Shown: in pieces, positions 8,041 to 17,472 of the stretch
Position numbering within the stretch: the first letter of the stretch is position 1
Layout of the letters: the number at the start of each line of letters is the position of its first letter
DNA from: Lysobacter sp. yr284
GTDB lineage: Bacteria; Pseudomonadota; Gammaproteobacteria; Xanthomonadales; Xanthomonadaceae
Direction: 5' to 3'
Length of the DNA stretch: 64,000 bases
Assembly: GCF_900107375.1 (NCBI RefSeq)
Contig: NZ_FNPT01000016.1
Span: forward strand, 57,527 to 121,526
Translations under genes and position numbers: made by a program
The notes under the pieces: generated by a model
Databases searched by the model: none
Told to the model about the DNA's origin: nothing
The model's input: the letters and a program-made list of their open reading frames with translations, nothing else

Positions 8041-9048
8041 ATGGATCGTCCGGTCGTGACCGATCCCCTCGCCGAAGTCGTCACGCTGCTGCAGCCGCAG
8101 GCGGCGCTGTCCAAGGTGGTCAGCGGCGGCGGCGCCTGGCGCGTGCGCCGTCCGCCCGGCGACCGGCCTTTCTATTGCGTGGTGCTGGAGGGCGCGGTCC
8201 GCCTGCAAGTGCAGGGGCGCGAGGCGGTCGAGCTGGCGCCGGACGACTTCGTGCTGATCCCGGCGCTGTCGGGTTTCGTGTTGTCCGGCGGTGAGCCCGC
8301 AGCCGACGACGGCCCCGACCCGGACGCGGCGACCGTGCGCGACGGCGAGGTGCGGCACGGCGATCCCGACGCGCCGGCGAACCTGCGCGCGCTGGTCGGC
8401 CACCTGAGCTTCGGCGCGCCGGACGCCGCGCTGCTGGTGTCGCTGCTGCCCCAGCTCGTCCATGTGCGCGGCGATCCGCGCCTGGGCGCCATCGTGCGTC
8501 TGGTCGGCGAGGAAGCGCGCCACCGGCGTCCGGCGCGCGAGATCGTGCTGGCGCGGCTGCTGGAAGTGATGTTGATCGAAGCGCTGCGCTCGTCGTCGGG
8601 CACCGCCGCTTCGCCGGGTTTGCTGCGCTGTCTGGCCGATGCGCGGTTGGCGGCGGCGGTGCGCCGCCTGCACGAACAGCCGGCGCGCCACTGGACGGTG
8701 GCATCGATGGCGCAGGAGGCGGCGCTGTCGCGGTCGGCGTTCTACGAGCGCTTCAACCGCGCGATGGGCGTCGCGCCGATGGAGTATCTGCTGTCGTGGC
8801 GGATGGCCTTGGCCAAGAATTTTCTGCGCCAAGGCCGGGAGGGGCTGGCGGCGATCGCCGAACGGGTGGGCTATGGATCGGCCAATGCCTTCAGTGCGGC
8901 GTTCACCCGCTTCGTCGGTGCGGCGCCGACGCATTACCTGCGGGCGCTGGGAGCGCCGCGAGACAGCGGCGCGCCCCCCACCGAAGCGCCCCGCCGCTCA
9001 TCGGCCCTCGCGGCCGCTCGCCCCCCGATTCCCCCACTCGACATCTAA
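8041..9048 (+). CDS. AraC-family transcriptional regulator
   Basis: A 335-aa regulator. An N-terminal cupin/AraC_binding-type domain (about 1-190, GDRPFYCVVLEGAVRLQVQG) is followed by two helix-turn-helix motifs (about 215-300: MAQEAALSRSAFYERFNRAM and AIAERVGYGSANAFSAAFTR). The tail is Pro/Ala-rich. Family members of this type regulate a nearby dehydrogenase or hydrolase; here the divergent alpha/beta hydrolase is the obvious target. Confidence 0.9.
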   Translation: MDRPVVTDPLAEVVTLLQPQAALSKVVSGGGAWRVRRPPGDRPFYCVVLEGAVRLQVQGREAVELAPDDFVLIPALSGFVLSGGEPAADDGPDPDAATVRDGEVRHGDPDAPANLRALVGHLSFGAPDAALLVSLLPQLVHVRGDPRLGAIVRLVGEEARHRRPAREIVLARLLEVMLIEALRSSSGTAASPGLLRCLADARLAAAVRRLHEQPARHWTVASMAQEAALSRSAFYERFNRAMGVAPMEYLLSWRMALAKNFLRQGREGLAAIAERVGYGSANAFSAAFTRFVGAAPTHYLRALGAPRDSGAPPTEAPRRSSALAAARPPIPPLDI

Positions 9049-9108
9049 TCCCCGCGCCCGGCCAGGCCCGGCGATAGCGTGCGATGGCACCCCCATCGAG
9101 GCCACCCC

Positions 9109-9453
9109 ATGCTGACGTCGAGCGATTTCATCCAGGCCCTGCGGCCGGCCTTCATCGTCTATGCGTTGGTCATGGCCTCGACCGGGGCGGCGCTGCGCTT
9201 CGCGCCGGACGATGCGCGGCAAGCGCGGGCGCGTACCCCGGCGGCGCTGCATCTGGTCGAAACCATGCCGTTGTCGCTGGCCGCTGCGTTCGGCCGGCAG
9301 CGGGGCGCGACGGCGGCGCGGACGGGCGCGCCGCTGCCGGTCGGGTTCCGCGTCCGCGCGGACGACTGCGCCGCGGCGGCCGCCGACGCCTTGCCCGCGC
9401 GGGCGGCCGCGCACGGCGCATTCGTGGCCGGCGCGCTGGCCGGCCTGCCTTGA
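9109..9453 (+). CDS. Hypothetical protein, 114 aa
   Basis: The frame from the ATG at 9109 has the strong G/C third-position bias of real genes here. One hydrophobic segment (ALRPAFIVYALVMASTGAAL) opens the protein and an Ala-rich tail follows. There is no recognised family. It is convergent with the gene ending at 9487, with a GC palindrome (9463-9478) between them. Confidence 0.45.
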   Translation: MLTSSDFIQALRPAFIVYALVMASTGAALRFAPDDARQARARTPAALHLVETMPLSLAAAFGRQRGATAARTGAPLPVGFRVRADDCAAAAADALPARAAAHGAFVAGALAGLP

Positions 9454-9486
9454 CCATCGTCGGGCGGCGCGCGCCGCCGCTGCGGA

Positions 9487-9984
9487 TCAGTAGCCGCCGC
9501 GGCCGAGGAAGCTCGATCCGATCGTGCACTGCTTGCCGCAGGAATTGCACTTGCTCTCGGCCGCCTTGAACGTGGCTTTCTCGCTGTCGGAGAGCTTGGC
9601 GACCTCTTCGCCGAACTCCTTGGAGCCCACGCGCGCGCGGTGCATCAGGCGCTCGGTGACCGGCGTGGCCTGCATCGCCAGTTCGTACATGCCGTCGCAG
9701 TGTTTGTAGCAAAAGCCGTCGTGGACCGAGACGGTTTCGCGCGCACCCACCACGCCGGCCTTGACCATGAGGTCCTTGCAACTCCTCGACGCTTCGGAAA
9801 GATAACTGTTCATGGCGCAATAGCCGTCCTTGCAACTCATGCCGACGTCGCATTGGGCGATGGTGTTGGCGTCTTCGCCGCAGGCGCCGCCGAGTTGGCG
9901 GGTGACTTTGTTCTTGGCCGCCGCGTCGGCGGCCAGCAGGGCGGCGATCAGGAAAGCGCAAAAGGCGAGGGTGCGTCGGCTCAT
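9487..9984 (-). CDS. Secreted cysteine-rich protein
   Basis: A 165-aa protein with a clear signal peptide (MSRRTLAFCAFLIAALLAADAAA) and a mature part with about ten cysteines in patterns such as CDVGMSCKDGYC, CYKHCDG and CNSCGKQC. This suggests a disulfide-bonded periplasmic or secreted protein. It ends FLGRGGY. I do not recognise a family. The Cys spacing is vaguely like small disulfide-rich inhibitors or toxins, but that is no more than a resemblance. Confidence 0.7.
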   Translation of the reverse strand: MSRRTLAFCAFLIAALLAADAAAKNKVTRQLGGACGEDANTIAQCDVGMSCKDGYCAMNSYLSEASRSCKDLMVKAGVVGARETVSVHDGFCYKHCDGMYELAMQATPVTERLMHRARVGSKEFGEEVAKLSDSEKATFKAAESKCNSCGKQCTIGSSFLGRGGY

Positions 9985-10247
9985 GGTCTGCTCCGTGGCG
10001 GAAAAGACGGACGGCGCGCGCCGCGACTGCGGCCCAAGGCGACGGCGCTTGCGCGCGGGGGACTGGCCTTGCGGTGGACGGCGGCAGGCGCCGCCGTCGC
10101 CGCGATCTTAGGTGTGCGGCGAGCGCGGCGAGTGTGATTGGCGTTGCAGCGTGAGGGGCGGTGAGGCGGCGTGCGGGCGCGGCTCCGAAGCCGTCGGCTT
10201 TTCGCTAAGCTGGCCGCCAGCGCCCGCACGGAGGCCCTCGCGCCGCC

Positions 10248-10874
10248 ATGACCGATCTGAGCATCGAGACCACCCGTTTCCGCGAATGGGCCGGGGCCGG
10301 CATCGTTCCGCGCGAAGGGCAATGGGAGTGCGATTACAGCCAGTGGCCGGCCTGGCACCGCGCGGTGCTGGCCTGGGTGGAGGGGCGCCATCCGCGCGGC
10401 TGGTCGGACGCGGAAGTCGGCCACGTGCTGTACGCGATCGCCCGCGACAACGATGCGCAATACCTGGTCCGCGAAATCCGCCGGCTGCGTCCGGGCACGT
10501 TGCGCTTCCTGGCGCGCGCCTCGCTCGCCCACGGCGAGGCCGACGCGCGCTGGCAGTTGGCGGTGGAGCTGGGCCATCTGCGCGGGGACGAAGAAGCGCA
10601 GGCGCTGTTGCTCGCGCTGGCCAGCGACCAGGACGAGTACGTGCGCCGCCGCGCGACCCGCTCGCTGGCGGGCCTGGGCGTGCGCGCGGCCGAGGAACTG
10701 GCCTGGGCGGCGTGGCACCGGCCGGACGAATACCAGGAGTGGGCGCGGATGTCGGCGCTGGAGTGCCTGCGCGAGTTGCAGTCGCCGCGGTTCGAGGCGT
10801 TGCTGGCGCAGGGGCTGCGCGACGAGCGGCCGTTTTTGCGCCAGTTCGCCGAACGGTTGCAGAATATGCGCTAG
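10248..10874 (+). CDS. HEAT-repeat protein
   Basis: A 208-aa soluble protein. The middle is a HEAT-type helical repeat: ELGHLRGDEEAQALLLALAS, DEYVRRRATRSLAGLG, and ARMSALECLRELQSPRFEA. Such modules are scaffolds or occur in phycobilin lyase-like proteins; no catalytic motif is seen. It is followed 54 bp later by a YcxB-like membrane protein on the same strand. Confidence 0.7.
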   Translation: MTDLSIETTRFREWAGAGIVPREGQWECDYSQWPAWHRAVLAWVEGRHPRGWSDAEVGHVLYAIARDNDAQYLVREIRRLRPGTLRFLARASLAHGEADARWQLAVELGHLRGDEEAQALLLALASDQDEYVRRRATRSLAGLGVRAAEELAWAAWHRPDEYQEWARMSALECLRELQSPRFEALLAQGLRDERPFLRQFAERLQNMR

Positions 10875-10928
10875 CGGCCGCACGCGCGGCGGCCGACCCG
10901 CTCGCGCTCATTGGATGGATTCGGCTCG

Positions 10929-11438
10929 ATGGAACATGCCACGGAAATACGCTTCTCGCTCGCCTTCGGCTACTGGGACCGGGTGCGCGCCACGCTGGCG
11001 CTGATCGGCGAACGCCCGGTGAGCCTGTGCATGGCGCTGCTGTGGCCGCTGTGCGGCGTCGGCCTGGCGGCGTTCGCGCTGGCCAAGGGCCGGCCGATCA
11101 CGGGCGAACTGGCCTTGGCGATCGCGCTGGTGTTCGCGTTCGTTCCGGCGATGGTGTTGCTCGGAACGGCGATGACCCACTACTTCCATCGCCAATCCCG
11201 CGAGCCGTTCGCCTACACCTTCGACGGCGAAGGCATCCACGTCGCCGCGGTCACCTACGACTTCACCCACAAGTGGCCGGCGATCTTCAAGGTCAAGCGC
11301 CGGCGCTGGTTCCTGATGTTCTTCTTCTCGCCCGGCTGCGCGCACTGCATTCCGTTCCGTGCGATTCCCGACTCGGCGGTGCAGGCTGCGCTGGTGGCCA
11401 TGGCCGCGGCGCACGGCGCGGACGTGCGCTCGGCCTGA
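10929..11438 (+). CDS. YcxB-like membrane protein, copy 1
   Basis: A 169-aa protein with two transmembrane helices (about 30-80: MALLWPLCGVGLAAFAL and ALAIALVFAFVPAMVLLG) and a C-terminal YcxB-like domain (FAYTFDGEGIHVAAVTYDFTH, then KWPAIFKVKRRRWFLMFFFS). It is a paralogue of the gene at 17473, with the same order of F-TFD-GIHV, the W-x-x-I-x-K-V-KR motif, and a final HCIPFRAIPD. The function of this family is unknown. The ATG at 10929 is preferred over the TTG at 10911. Confidence 0.75.
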   Translation: MEHATEIRFSLAFGYWDRVRATLALIGERPVSLCMALLWPLCGVGLAAFALAKGRPITGELALAIALVFAFVPAMVLLGTAMTHYFHRQSREPFAYTFDGEGIHVAAVTYDFTHKWPAIFKVKRRRWFLMFFFSPGCAHCIPFRAIPDSAVQAALVAMAAAHGADVRSA

Positions 11439-11496
11439 GGCCGAGCGTGCGAGCGGACCCATCGCGGCACTCCCGCCCTTCCCTCCGGATACCCGA

Positions 11497-12183
11497 ATGT
11501 CCATGCAACCCGACCGCATCGAAACCCAGGTCACCCGCGAAACCTGGGTCGCGCCCACCGGCATCACCCTGCAGGTCCACGTCGTCGGCACCGCGTCGGT
11601 CGGCTCGATGGCGGCGGTGCGCAAGAGCAAGGAGCTGATTGCGATCCAGGAGCTGATGCGCGGCCTCGGCGTCGGCGAGGACAAGATCCGCATCGACTCG
11701 CTGACCTTCGCCGCAGGGGAGCGCTGGTTTTCCGGTTCCTCGGTCGAGATCGACCTGGAGATCCGCGAGGTGCCGGCGCAATCGGTGCCCGAGGCGCTGG
11801 GCGGGTTGGCCTCGTTGAAGGGCGTGTCGCTGCGCGGCATGCGCCGCGAGTACGGCCCGCTCAGCGCGCAGCGCGACGAATTGCTGCGCGCCGCAGTGGC
11901 CGAATCCATGCGCCAGGCCCGGCTGATCGCCGATGCGGCCGGGCTGCGGCTGCGCTCGGTGCACAGCCTGTCGCAGCAATGGGGCGAGCCGAACGACGAC
12001 AGCGAGCCGCCGTATCCGATGGCGCGCGGCGGGCGCGCCAAGCTGATGGCCAGCGCGGACGACATGAAGGGCTATCAGCTGGTGGAAAACCACGAGGGCA
12101 AGCTGAGCCTGACGGTGCGGATGGAGCTGCGCGTCGGCGAGTTCGGCGACGCGGCGGGCGGTACCGAATCGGGAGGCGGCTGA
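11497..12183 (+). CDS. SIMPL/DUF541-domain protein
   Basis: A 228-aa protein of the SIMPL (DUF541) family. It has ITLQVHVVGTASV at the start, VRKSKELIAIQELMRGLGVGEDKI as the conserved helical part, and ESMRQARLIADAAGLRLRSV near the end. Most relatives are periplasmic; no signal peptide is visible here, so this one may be cytoplasmic. It overlaps the next start (TGATG at 12181), so the two are co-translated. Confidence 0.75.
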   Translation: MSMQPDRIETQVTRETWVAPTGITLQVHVVGTASVGSMAAVRKSKELIAIQELMRGLGVGEDKIRIDSLTFAAGERWFSGSSVEIDLEIREVPAQSVPEALGGLASLKGVSLRGMRREYGPLSAQRDELLRAAVAESMRQARLIADAAGLRLRSVHSLSQQWGEPNDDSEPPYPMARGGRAKLMASADDMKGYQLVENHEGKLSLTVRMELRVGEFGDAAGGTESGGG

Positions 12184-12626
12184 TGCGCTGGCTGGCGGCC
12201 GCGCTGCTGCTTTTTTCGCCTTCGGCGTTCGCCTTGAGCATCGTCTGCGCCGATCGCGGCTATCCCAAGGAGTTGCCCGATCCGATCCGTTATCAGGTCT
12301 CCGAACATCCGGCCACGGACGCGGACGACGCCAAGACCGAAGTCGAGTATTTCGTGCTGCTGGCCAAGCGGGTGGACGGCAAGGACCTGGACGTCGCGCA
12401 GATGGACGTGCTCGACGGCGAGGACGTGGTGCTGTCGACGCGATTGCGCACCGACGCGCATGAGGTCGAGGATTGGGGCGATACCTATTTCGCAGTGGTG
12501 CGCACGACCGACACGCGCCGCAGGATCCGGATCGTGGCGACCTACGATCCGGTCTGCCGCGTCACCTTGCGGCAAACGCTGTCGCAGGATCACATCGAGG
12601 CTGCGCCTGCGTCGGGGACGCGATGA
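12183..12626 (+). CDS. Exported hypothetical protein
   Basis: A 147-aa protein starting with a signal peptide (MRWLAAALLLFSPSAFA) and a mature part of beta-strand character (EVEYFVLLAKRVDGKDLDVA, DTYFAVVRTTDTRRRIRI) holding two cysteines. The start overlaps the stop of the SIMPL gene by one base, indicating translational coupling and a possibly joint role. No family recognised. Confidence 0.7.
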   Translation: MRWLAAALLLFSPSAFALSIVCADRGYPKELPDPIRYQVSEHPATDADDAKTEVEYFVLLAKRVDGKDLDVAQMDVLDGEDVVLSTRLRTDAHEVEDWGDTYFAVVRTTDTRRRIRIVATYDPVCRVTLRQTLSQDHIEAAPASGTR

Positions 12627-12722
12627 GCGCGCCGTCGCGGCGCCGATGACCTTCGCGGCCCCGCGTTCGCGCCGGGGCGGCGAAAAAAGGTATCTTGCGG
12701 CCCTGGTCGGCTTCTGAGTGGG

Positions 12723-13289
12723 ATGCTGGCGATGACCGCAAAGACACCCAAGTCCGCAGCGACGGCCGCGGCCAAGACGGCCGCAACACCGGCGGCGAAG
12801 ACGGCGAAGGCGAATCAGGCCGCGGGCGCGGCGCCCGCTTCCCGGCGCAAGGCCGCGGCCGCGAAGCCCGGCAAGACCGCGGCTTGCGCTCCCCGCCTGC
12901 TGTCCGGCGGCAATCCGCAAATTCCCAAAGGCCATGGCGACGCCCCCGTCCAGGCGTATCTCGACGCCGTACCGGGCTGGAAACGCGATCTCGCTCGCCG
13001 CCTGGATGCGTTGGTCGAGCGCACCGTGCCCGGCGTGCGCAAGGCGGTGAAGTGGAACACGCCGCTGTACGCGGTCGAGGAGGGCCATTGGTTCTTCGCC
13101 ATGCATTGCTTCGACCGCTACCTCAAGCTCACCTTTTTCCGCGGCGCGGCGCTGGACCCGCCGCCGGCGCACGCATCGAAAATGGCGGACGTGCGTTATC
13201 ACCATCTCCACGAGCACGATCCGTTCGACGAGGCGCAACTGGCCGATTGGATCGCGCAAGCCAGCCGCTTGCCGGGCGAGCGCATGTAG
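12723..13289 (+). CDS. DUF1801 (YdhG-like) protein, copy 1
   Basis: A 188-aa protein. The first 60 residues are an Ala/Lys-rich disordered tail (KTAATPAAKTAKANQAAG), and the rest is a DUF1801 domain with VPGVRKAVKWNTPLYAVEEG and YLKLTFFRGAALDPPPA. The fold resembles CyaY/frataxin-like small domains; the function is not established. A second copy follows at 13336. The start could be 12723 or 12732. Confidence 0.75.
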   Translation: MLAMTAKTPKSAATAAAKTAATPAAKTAKANQAAGAAPASRRKAAAAKPGKTAACAPRLLSGGNPQIPKGHGDAPVQAYLDAVPGWKRDLARRLDALVERTVPGVRKAVKWNTPLYAVEEGHWFFAMHCFDRYLKLTFFRGAALDPPPAHASKMADVRYHHLHEHDPFDEAQLADWIAQASRLPGERM

Positions 13290-13335
13290 GCGCCGCCGGC
13301 CGTACCGGTTCGACCACGACTGCAGGAGCCCGCGC

Positions 13336-13743
13336 ATGAAAAACACTACCGGCGCCGACGCTGCGCCCACCGAAGCCGCCGCCTCGCGATTGATCGACGA
13401 ACGCATCCAGGAACTGGCCGACTGGCGCGGCGAGACCCTGGCCCGGGTGCGCAAGCTGATCCGCGAAGCCGATCCGCAGGTGGTGGAGGAGTGGAAGTGG
13501 CGCGGAGTGCCGGTGTGGTCGCGCGGCGGCATCGTGTGCACCGGCGAGACCTACAAGAGCGCGGTCAAGCTGACCTTCGCCAAGGGCGCTTCGCTGCCGG
13601 ACCCGGCGGGGCTGTTCAACGCCAGTCTCGACGGCAATACCCGGCGCGCGATCGATCTCCACCAGGGCGACGCGATCGACGGCAAGGCGCTGCAGGCGCT
13701 GGTGCGCGCGGCGATCGCGTTGAACGCGTCGAAGCGCAAGTAG
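13336..13743 (+). CDS. DUF1801 (YdhG-like) protein, copy 2
   Basis: A 135-aa protein with the same signature as its upstream neighbour: RKLIREADPQVVEEWKWRGV, then YKSAVKLTFAKGASLPDPAG. An AGGAG lies before the ATG. The two genes are a tandem divergent duplication, 46 bp apart. Its role is unknown. Confidence 0.8.
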   Translation: MKNTTGADAAPTEAAASRLIDERIQELADWRGETLARVRKLIREADPQVVEEWKWRGVPVWSRGGIVCTGETYKSAVKLTFAKGASLPDPAGLFNASLDGNTRRAIDLHQGDAIDGKALQALVRAAIALNASKRK

Positions 13744-13972
13744 CCGGGTCGCGCGTTGCCGGGTGCCGGGCCGCCCCGGCGCCGGCCAGGCCCCGCCGCG
13801 CAGTTCCGGCCGCACGACCGTGCCGGCGCCTCGCCGCGAATGCCTGAATGCGGGGCCGGGCCGCGGTTGCGGCCCTTTCGCCGTCCGTCCATCAGCGCCT
13901 GCGGCCCGGCGGCGCGTTTGGCCATGTTTTTTGGCTAGACTGCGCGCGGATCAACGCACCACACGGACGAGT

Positions 13973-14860
13973 ATGCGCTACCCCATCTACACCGCCCTGT
14001 CGCTCGCGCTGCTGCTGGCGGCCTGCAAGCCGGCCGCTTCCGCCGCCGACGCGACCCCCGCTCCTGCGCCCGCGCCCGCCGTGGCCAAGGCGCCGGCAAC
14101 CGCCCCGGCGCCGGCCGCCGCCGCGCCGGCTGCACCGGCGCCCGCCGCGACCGTCGCCGAGCCCGAGATCGCCAAGTCCTTCTCCAAGGACATCACCTAC
14201 AGCGACCTGCGCAAGCGCCTGCTCGGCGCCGGCTGGCTGCCGCTGCGCGACCCGGATTGCCGCAGCAACGTCGGCGGCGAGGCGCGGGTTTGCACCTATC
14301 TTCCCGAAGTCGAAGGCTGCAGTTCCGACGGCTACTGCAAGATGTGGTTCGCCAACCGCGAACTCGGCCTGCGCGTGCGCGTCGGCACCTATGGGCCCAA
14401 CGACCGCGGCAACACCCTCGGCAACGGCACCGCCACCGCGGTGCGCTACTGGGAGTTCGTGGGCGTGGACGCGCCGGCCGCGGCAGCGTGTCCGGCGGGC
14501 GATTTCGACCAGTTCCTGACCCGCTTCGCCGCCGATCCGGCGCTGGCGCGCGAGTTCACCGCGCCGCTGGTCAAGGTGGTGGAGCTGCGCTCGGACGAGG
14601 ACGGCGACGTGCCGCAGCCGGTGTACGTGCTGGGCTCGGCGTATCGCGGCTTCGATGTGCGCTACCGCAACGGCGCCTACCACTTCGTCCACGAGGGCGA
14701 ATCGGACAAGCAGCCGCTGAAGTTGAGCGTGTCCCGGCAGGGCGCGAACGCGCGCCTGGTTTCGTACCGGCTCAACATGTCCGAAGGCAATTCGTACCGT
14801 TTCGAAGACAAGGGCGGTTGCTGGCGCCTCACCGAAGACCCCGAGCCGCCTTCGCCCTGA
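13973..14860 (+). CDS. Lipoprotein, putative immunity protein to the 14921 effector
   Basis: A 295-aa protein with signal and lipobox (LSLALLLAAC), then a Pro/Ala linker (about 20-60), then a folded domain with DLRKRLLGAGWLPLRDPDCR, GEARVCTYLPEVEGCSSDG and NMSEGNSYRFEDKGGCWRL. Four to five cysteines suggest disulfides. It lies 60 bp upstream of the multidomain effector at 14921. By the usual X-Tfe/X-Tfi arrangement I infer that it protects the periplasm from that enzyme. Confidence 0.65.
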   Translation: MRYPIYTALSLALLLAACKPAASAADATPAPAPAPAVAKAPATAPAPAAAAPAAPAPAATVAEPEIAKSFSKDITYSDLRKRLLGAGWLPLRDPDCRSNVGGEARVCTYLPEVEGCSSDGYCKMWFANRELGLRVRVGTYGPNDRGNTLGNGTATAVRYWEFVGVDAPAAAACPAGDFDQFLTRFAADPALAREFTAPLVKVVELRSDEDGDVPQPVYVLGSAYRGFDVRYRNGAYHFVHEGESDKQPLKLSVSRQGANARLVSYRLNMSEGNSYRFEDKGGCWRLTEDPEPPSP

Positions 14861-14920
14861 GGCGCGACGCCGGCCCGCATTCAACCACGATCGGACTCAC
14901 CAAGGATCAGGAGAGCAGTC

Positions 14921-17209
14921 ATGAGCGGTAGATATCGCATGAGCGAAAGCGTCGACCGTCACGGTGGACGCGAGGACGTGCACAGCTTCGAGGACCTGGA
15001 AAAGCACCATCCCAGTTCCGGGCGCGAAGACGGGCGCGATTACGAAGTCATCGGCGGCAAGCTCGAGGAAGTCCGCCATCTGTCCGACGGGCGCACCTTC
15101 ATCAAGAAGGATTTCATCCTGTCGCAGGACACGCCGGGGCCGGTCAACATTCCTGCGCCGGTCGCCGGTTACGTGCACCGTCTCAACGACGGCACCAACA
15201 CCGTGCAGATCTTCGACCGCCCGTTCGGTGAGCCCGGCGCGGTGCGGCTGGGGCAGGTGCTGCACATGGCCCACGGCTCGACCCTGCCCGAAGGCGCGCG
15301 CGTGGAGTACGGCCAGCCGCTGGGGCGCATGGGCGACGTCGGTTCGCCGGGTTCGATCCATGCCCACGTCGAAGTCGAGCGCGGCCAGTTCCAGAACTAC
15401 GTGCGCGACATCGACAACGGCACGATCCAGCCGGGCACGATTTCGCCGATGCGCGACGGCGTGCTGCGCCGCGGCGAGCAAGGCGCGGAGGTGACCCAGT
15501 TGCAGGAAGCGCTGAACCGCAACGGCGCGCAACTGCCGACCAACGGCGTGTACGGCCCGCAGACCGAGGCGGCGGTGTCCGCCTACCAGCGTTCCAAGGG
15601 GCTGGAGCCGGTCGACGGCATCGCCGGCCCGCGCACGCTGCAGTCGCTGGGGATCGCGCCGCAGGCGCAGGCTCCGGCGCCCGCGCCCGCGACGCCGGCC
15701 GCACCCGCGCCGGCCGCACCGACGCCGACGCCCGCTCCGGCGCCGGCACCCGCGCCAGCCGCGACCACGCCGACGCCGACTCCGGTAACGCCCACGCCCG
15801 TACCCGCGCCCACGCCGGCGGCGCCCGCCGCGGCCGCGCCGGCGTTCCGCGACAGTCCGCTCAGCGCGCTGATCTCCGGCGGCGAAGGCGGCTACAACTC
15901 CTACAACCGCGGCCGCGCCGGCGACGCCAACGGCGCGCAGATCGACTTCTCGAACCTCACCGTCGGCGAAGTCATGCGCCGCCAGCAACTGCACGAGACC
16001 AACCCGGGCCATCGCGACGAGTTGTTCGCGGTCGGCAAGTACCAGATGGTCCCAGGCACGATGCGCGAGACGGTGGATCGGCTCGGCATCGACCCGAGCG
16101 CGCGCTTCACCCCGCAGTTGCAGGAGCGCATGTTCGCCGACTATCTGGTCGACGAAAAACGCCCGCAGGTGCGCGCGTTCATCACCGGCGACGGCAATCC
16201 GCAGTCGCTGCGCGGCGCGCAGCTGGCGCTGGCGCAGGAGTTCGCCAGCGTCGCCGATCCGAGCACCGGACGCAGTTATCACGACGGCGTGGGCGGCAAC
16301 AGTTCCTCGATCACCGCGGCGCAGTCCGCGGCGGCGCTGACCCAGATGCGCGAGCGCTACCAGCAGAACCTGCAGAGCGGAATGTCGGCCAACGAGGCGT
16401 ATCGCGAGGTCTCCACCGGCGACCGCAACAGCGGCTATCCGTCGGTGCTCGGCGGCGCGCTGCGCGAGGGCCGCGGCCGGCCCGACGACGTGCGCGAACT
16501 GCAGGCCGCGCTGAACCGCAACGGCGCGCAATTGCCGGTCACCGGGACCTTCGACGCACCGACCACCGACGCGCTCAAGGCCTTCCAGCGCGCGCGCGGG
16601 CTCGACGACGACGGCATCGCCGGCGCCAAGAGCCTGACCGCGCTCGGCATCGGCCAGCCCGTCCCGGCCCAGACCCAGACTCAAACCCAGCCGGCGCCGG
16701 CGCCGGCGCGCGAGCAGCCGCAGGGGGTTGCGCCGACGCCGGCTCCCGCTGCGCCGGGCGCCACGCCGGTCGCGCCGACGCCGCAGACCCGCGGCGCGGT
16801 CGAGCCCACGCCGATCCGCCCGGCCGCGCCGCTGCTGTCGGACGCCGCCCATCCCGACAACGGCATGTACCGCCAGGCCGTCGCCGGGCTGGAGAAGCTC
16901 GGCCCGCAGGCCGGCTTCGGCGGCGACCGCGACAAGCTCGAGCGCGCCGCGGCGACGATGGTCTACGAGGCCAAGGTGAGCGGCTTCAACAAGATCGACC
17001 ATGTCGTCGCCAGCGCCGACGGCCAGCGTTTGTTCGCGGTGCAGGGCGAACTGCAGGACCCCAGCCACCGCCGCGTCGTCGCCGACAAGGCCCAGGCCGT
17101 GGGCCAGTCGGTCGAACAGACCACGCAGGCGCTGGCCCAGGACGTGCCGGCCGCCGCGCCGTTGCGCCAGGATCCGCAGCAGACCCAGGCCAAGGCCATG
17201 GCGCAGTAA
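14921..17209 (+). CDS. XVIPCD-type T4SS effector with lysozyme-like and PG-binding domains
   Basis: A 762-aa protein whose domains read in order. An N-terminal M23-like segment (PAPVAGYVHRLND, HMAHGS, SIHAHVEVE) spans about 60-165. Peptidoglycan-binding_1 repeats lie at about 185-245 and 520-580. A long Pro/Ala/Thr linker covers 247-305. A lysozyme-like domain begins ISGGE322GGYNSYNRG, whose Glu is the likely acid. A C-terminal XVIPCD-like region runs from about 637 (HPDNGMYRQAVAGLEKLG) to RLFAVQGELQDPSHRR and QSVEQTTQAL. XVIPCD tails target effectors to the X-type T4SS that kills rival bacteria. Confidence 0.85.
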   Translation: MSGRYRMSESVDRHGGREDVHSFEDLEKHHPSSGREDGRDYEVIGGKLEEVRHLSDGRTFIKKDFILSQDTPGPVNIPAPVAGYVHRLNDGTNTVQIFDRPFGEPGAVRLGQVLHMAHGSTLPEGARVEYGQPLGRMGDVGSPGSIHAHVEVERGQFQNYVRDIDNGTIQPGTISPMRDGVLRRGEQGAEVTQLQEALNRNGAQLPTNGVYGPQTEAAVSAYQRSKGLEPVDGIAGPRTLQSLGIAPQAQAPAPAPATPAAPAPAAPTPTPAPAPAPAPAATTPTPTPVTPTPVPAPTPAAPAAAAPAFRDSPLSALISGGEGGYNSYNRGRAGDANGAQIDFSNLTVGEVMRRQQLHETNPGHRDELFAVGKYQMVPGTMRETVDRLGIDPSARFTPQLQERMFADYLVDEKRPQVRAFITGDGNPQSLRGAQLALAQEFASVADPSTGRSYHDGVGGNSSSITAAQSAAALTQMRERYQQNLQSGMSANEAYREVSTGDRNSGYPSVLGGALREGRGRPDDVRELQAALNRNGAQLPVTGTFDAPTTDALKAFQRARGLDDDGIAGAKSLTALGIGQPVPAQTQTQTQPAPAPAREQPQGVAPTPAPAAPGATPVAPTPQTRGAVEPTPIRPAAPLLSDAAHPDNGMYRQAVAGLEKLGPQAGFGGDRDKLERAAATMVYEAKVSGFNKIDHVVASADGQRLFAVQGELQDPSHRRVVADKAQAVGQSVEQTTQALAQDVPAAAPLRQDPQQTQAKAMAQ

Positions 17210-17472
17210 TGCCCGGCCGCGCGCCGCGCCGTCCTTCGCGGACGGCGCGGCGGCGCAGCTGCGGTGCGGCGCGCATCGGGCCGCCGCGGTTCCGGCCGAT
17301 GCCGGCCACCACGTACACTCGCCAGCGCAGGCGGCGCGGACCGCGCCCGCCCGCGCATCGCCGTGCGCTCGCGCCGCCCCTGCCGGCGTCGCCTGAGCGC
17401 CGGCCTTTTCCCGCACGGGCGCGGGCGCCTGCCGCCGCCCCGAACGTTTTCGCCTTTCGCCGACCGTATTCG

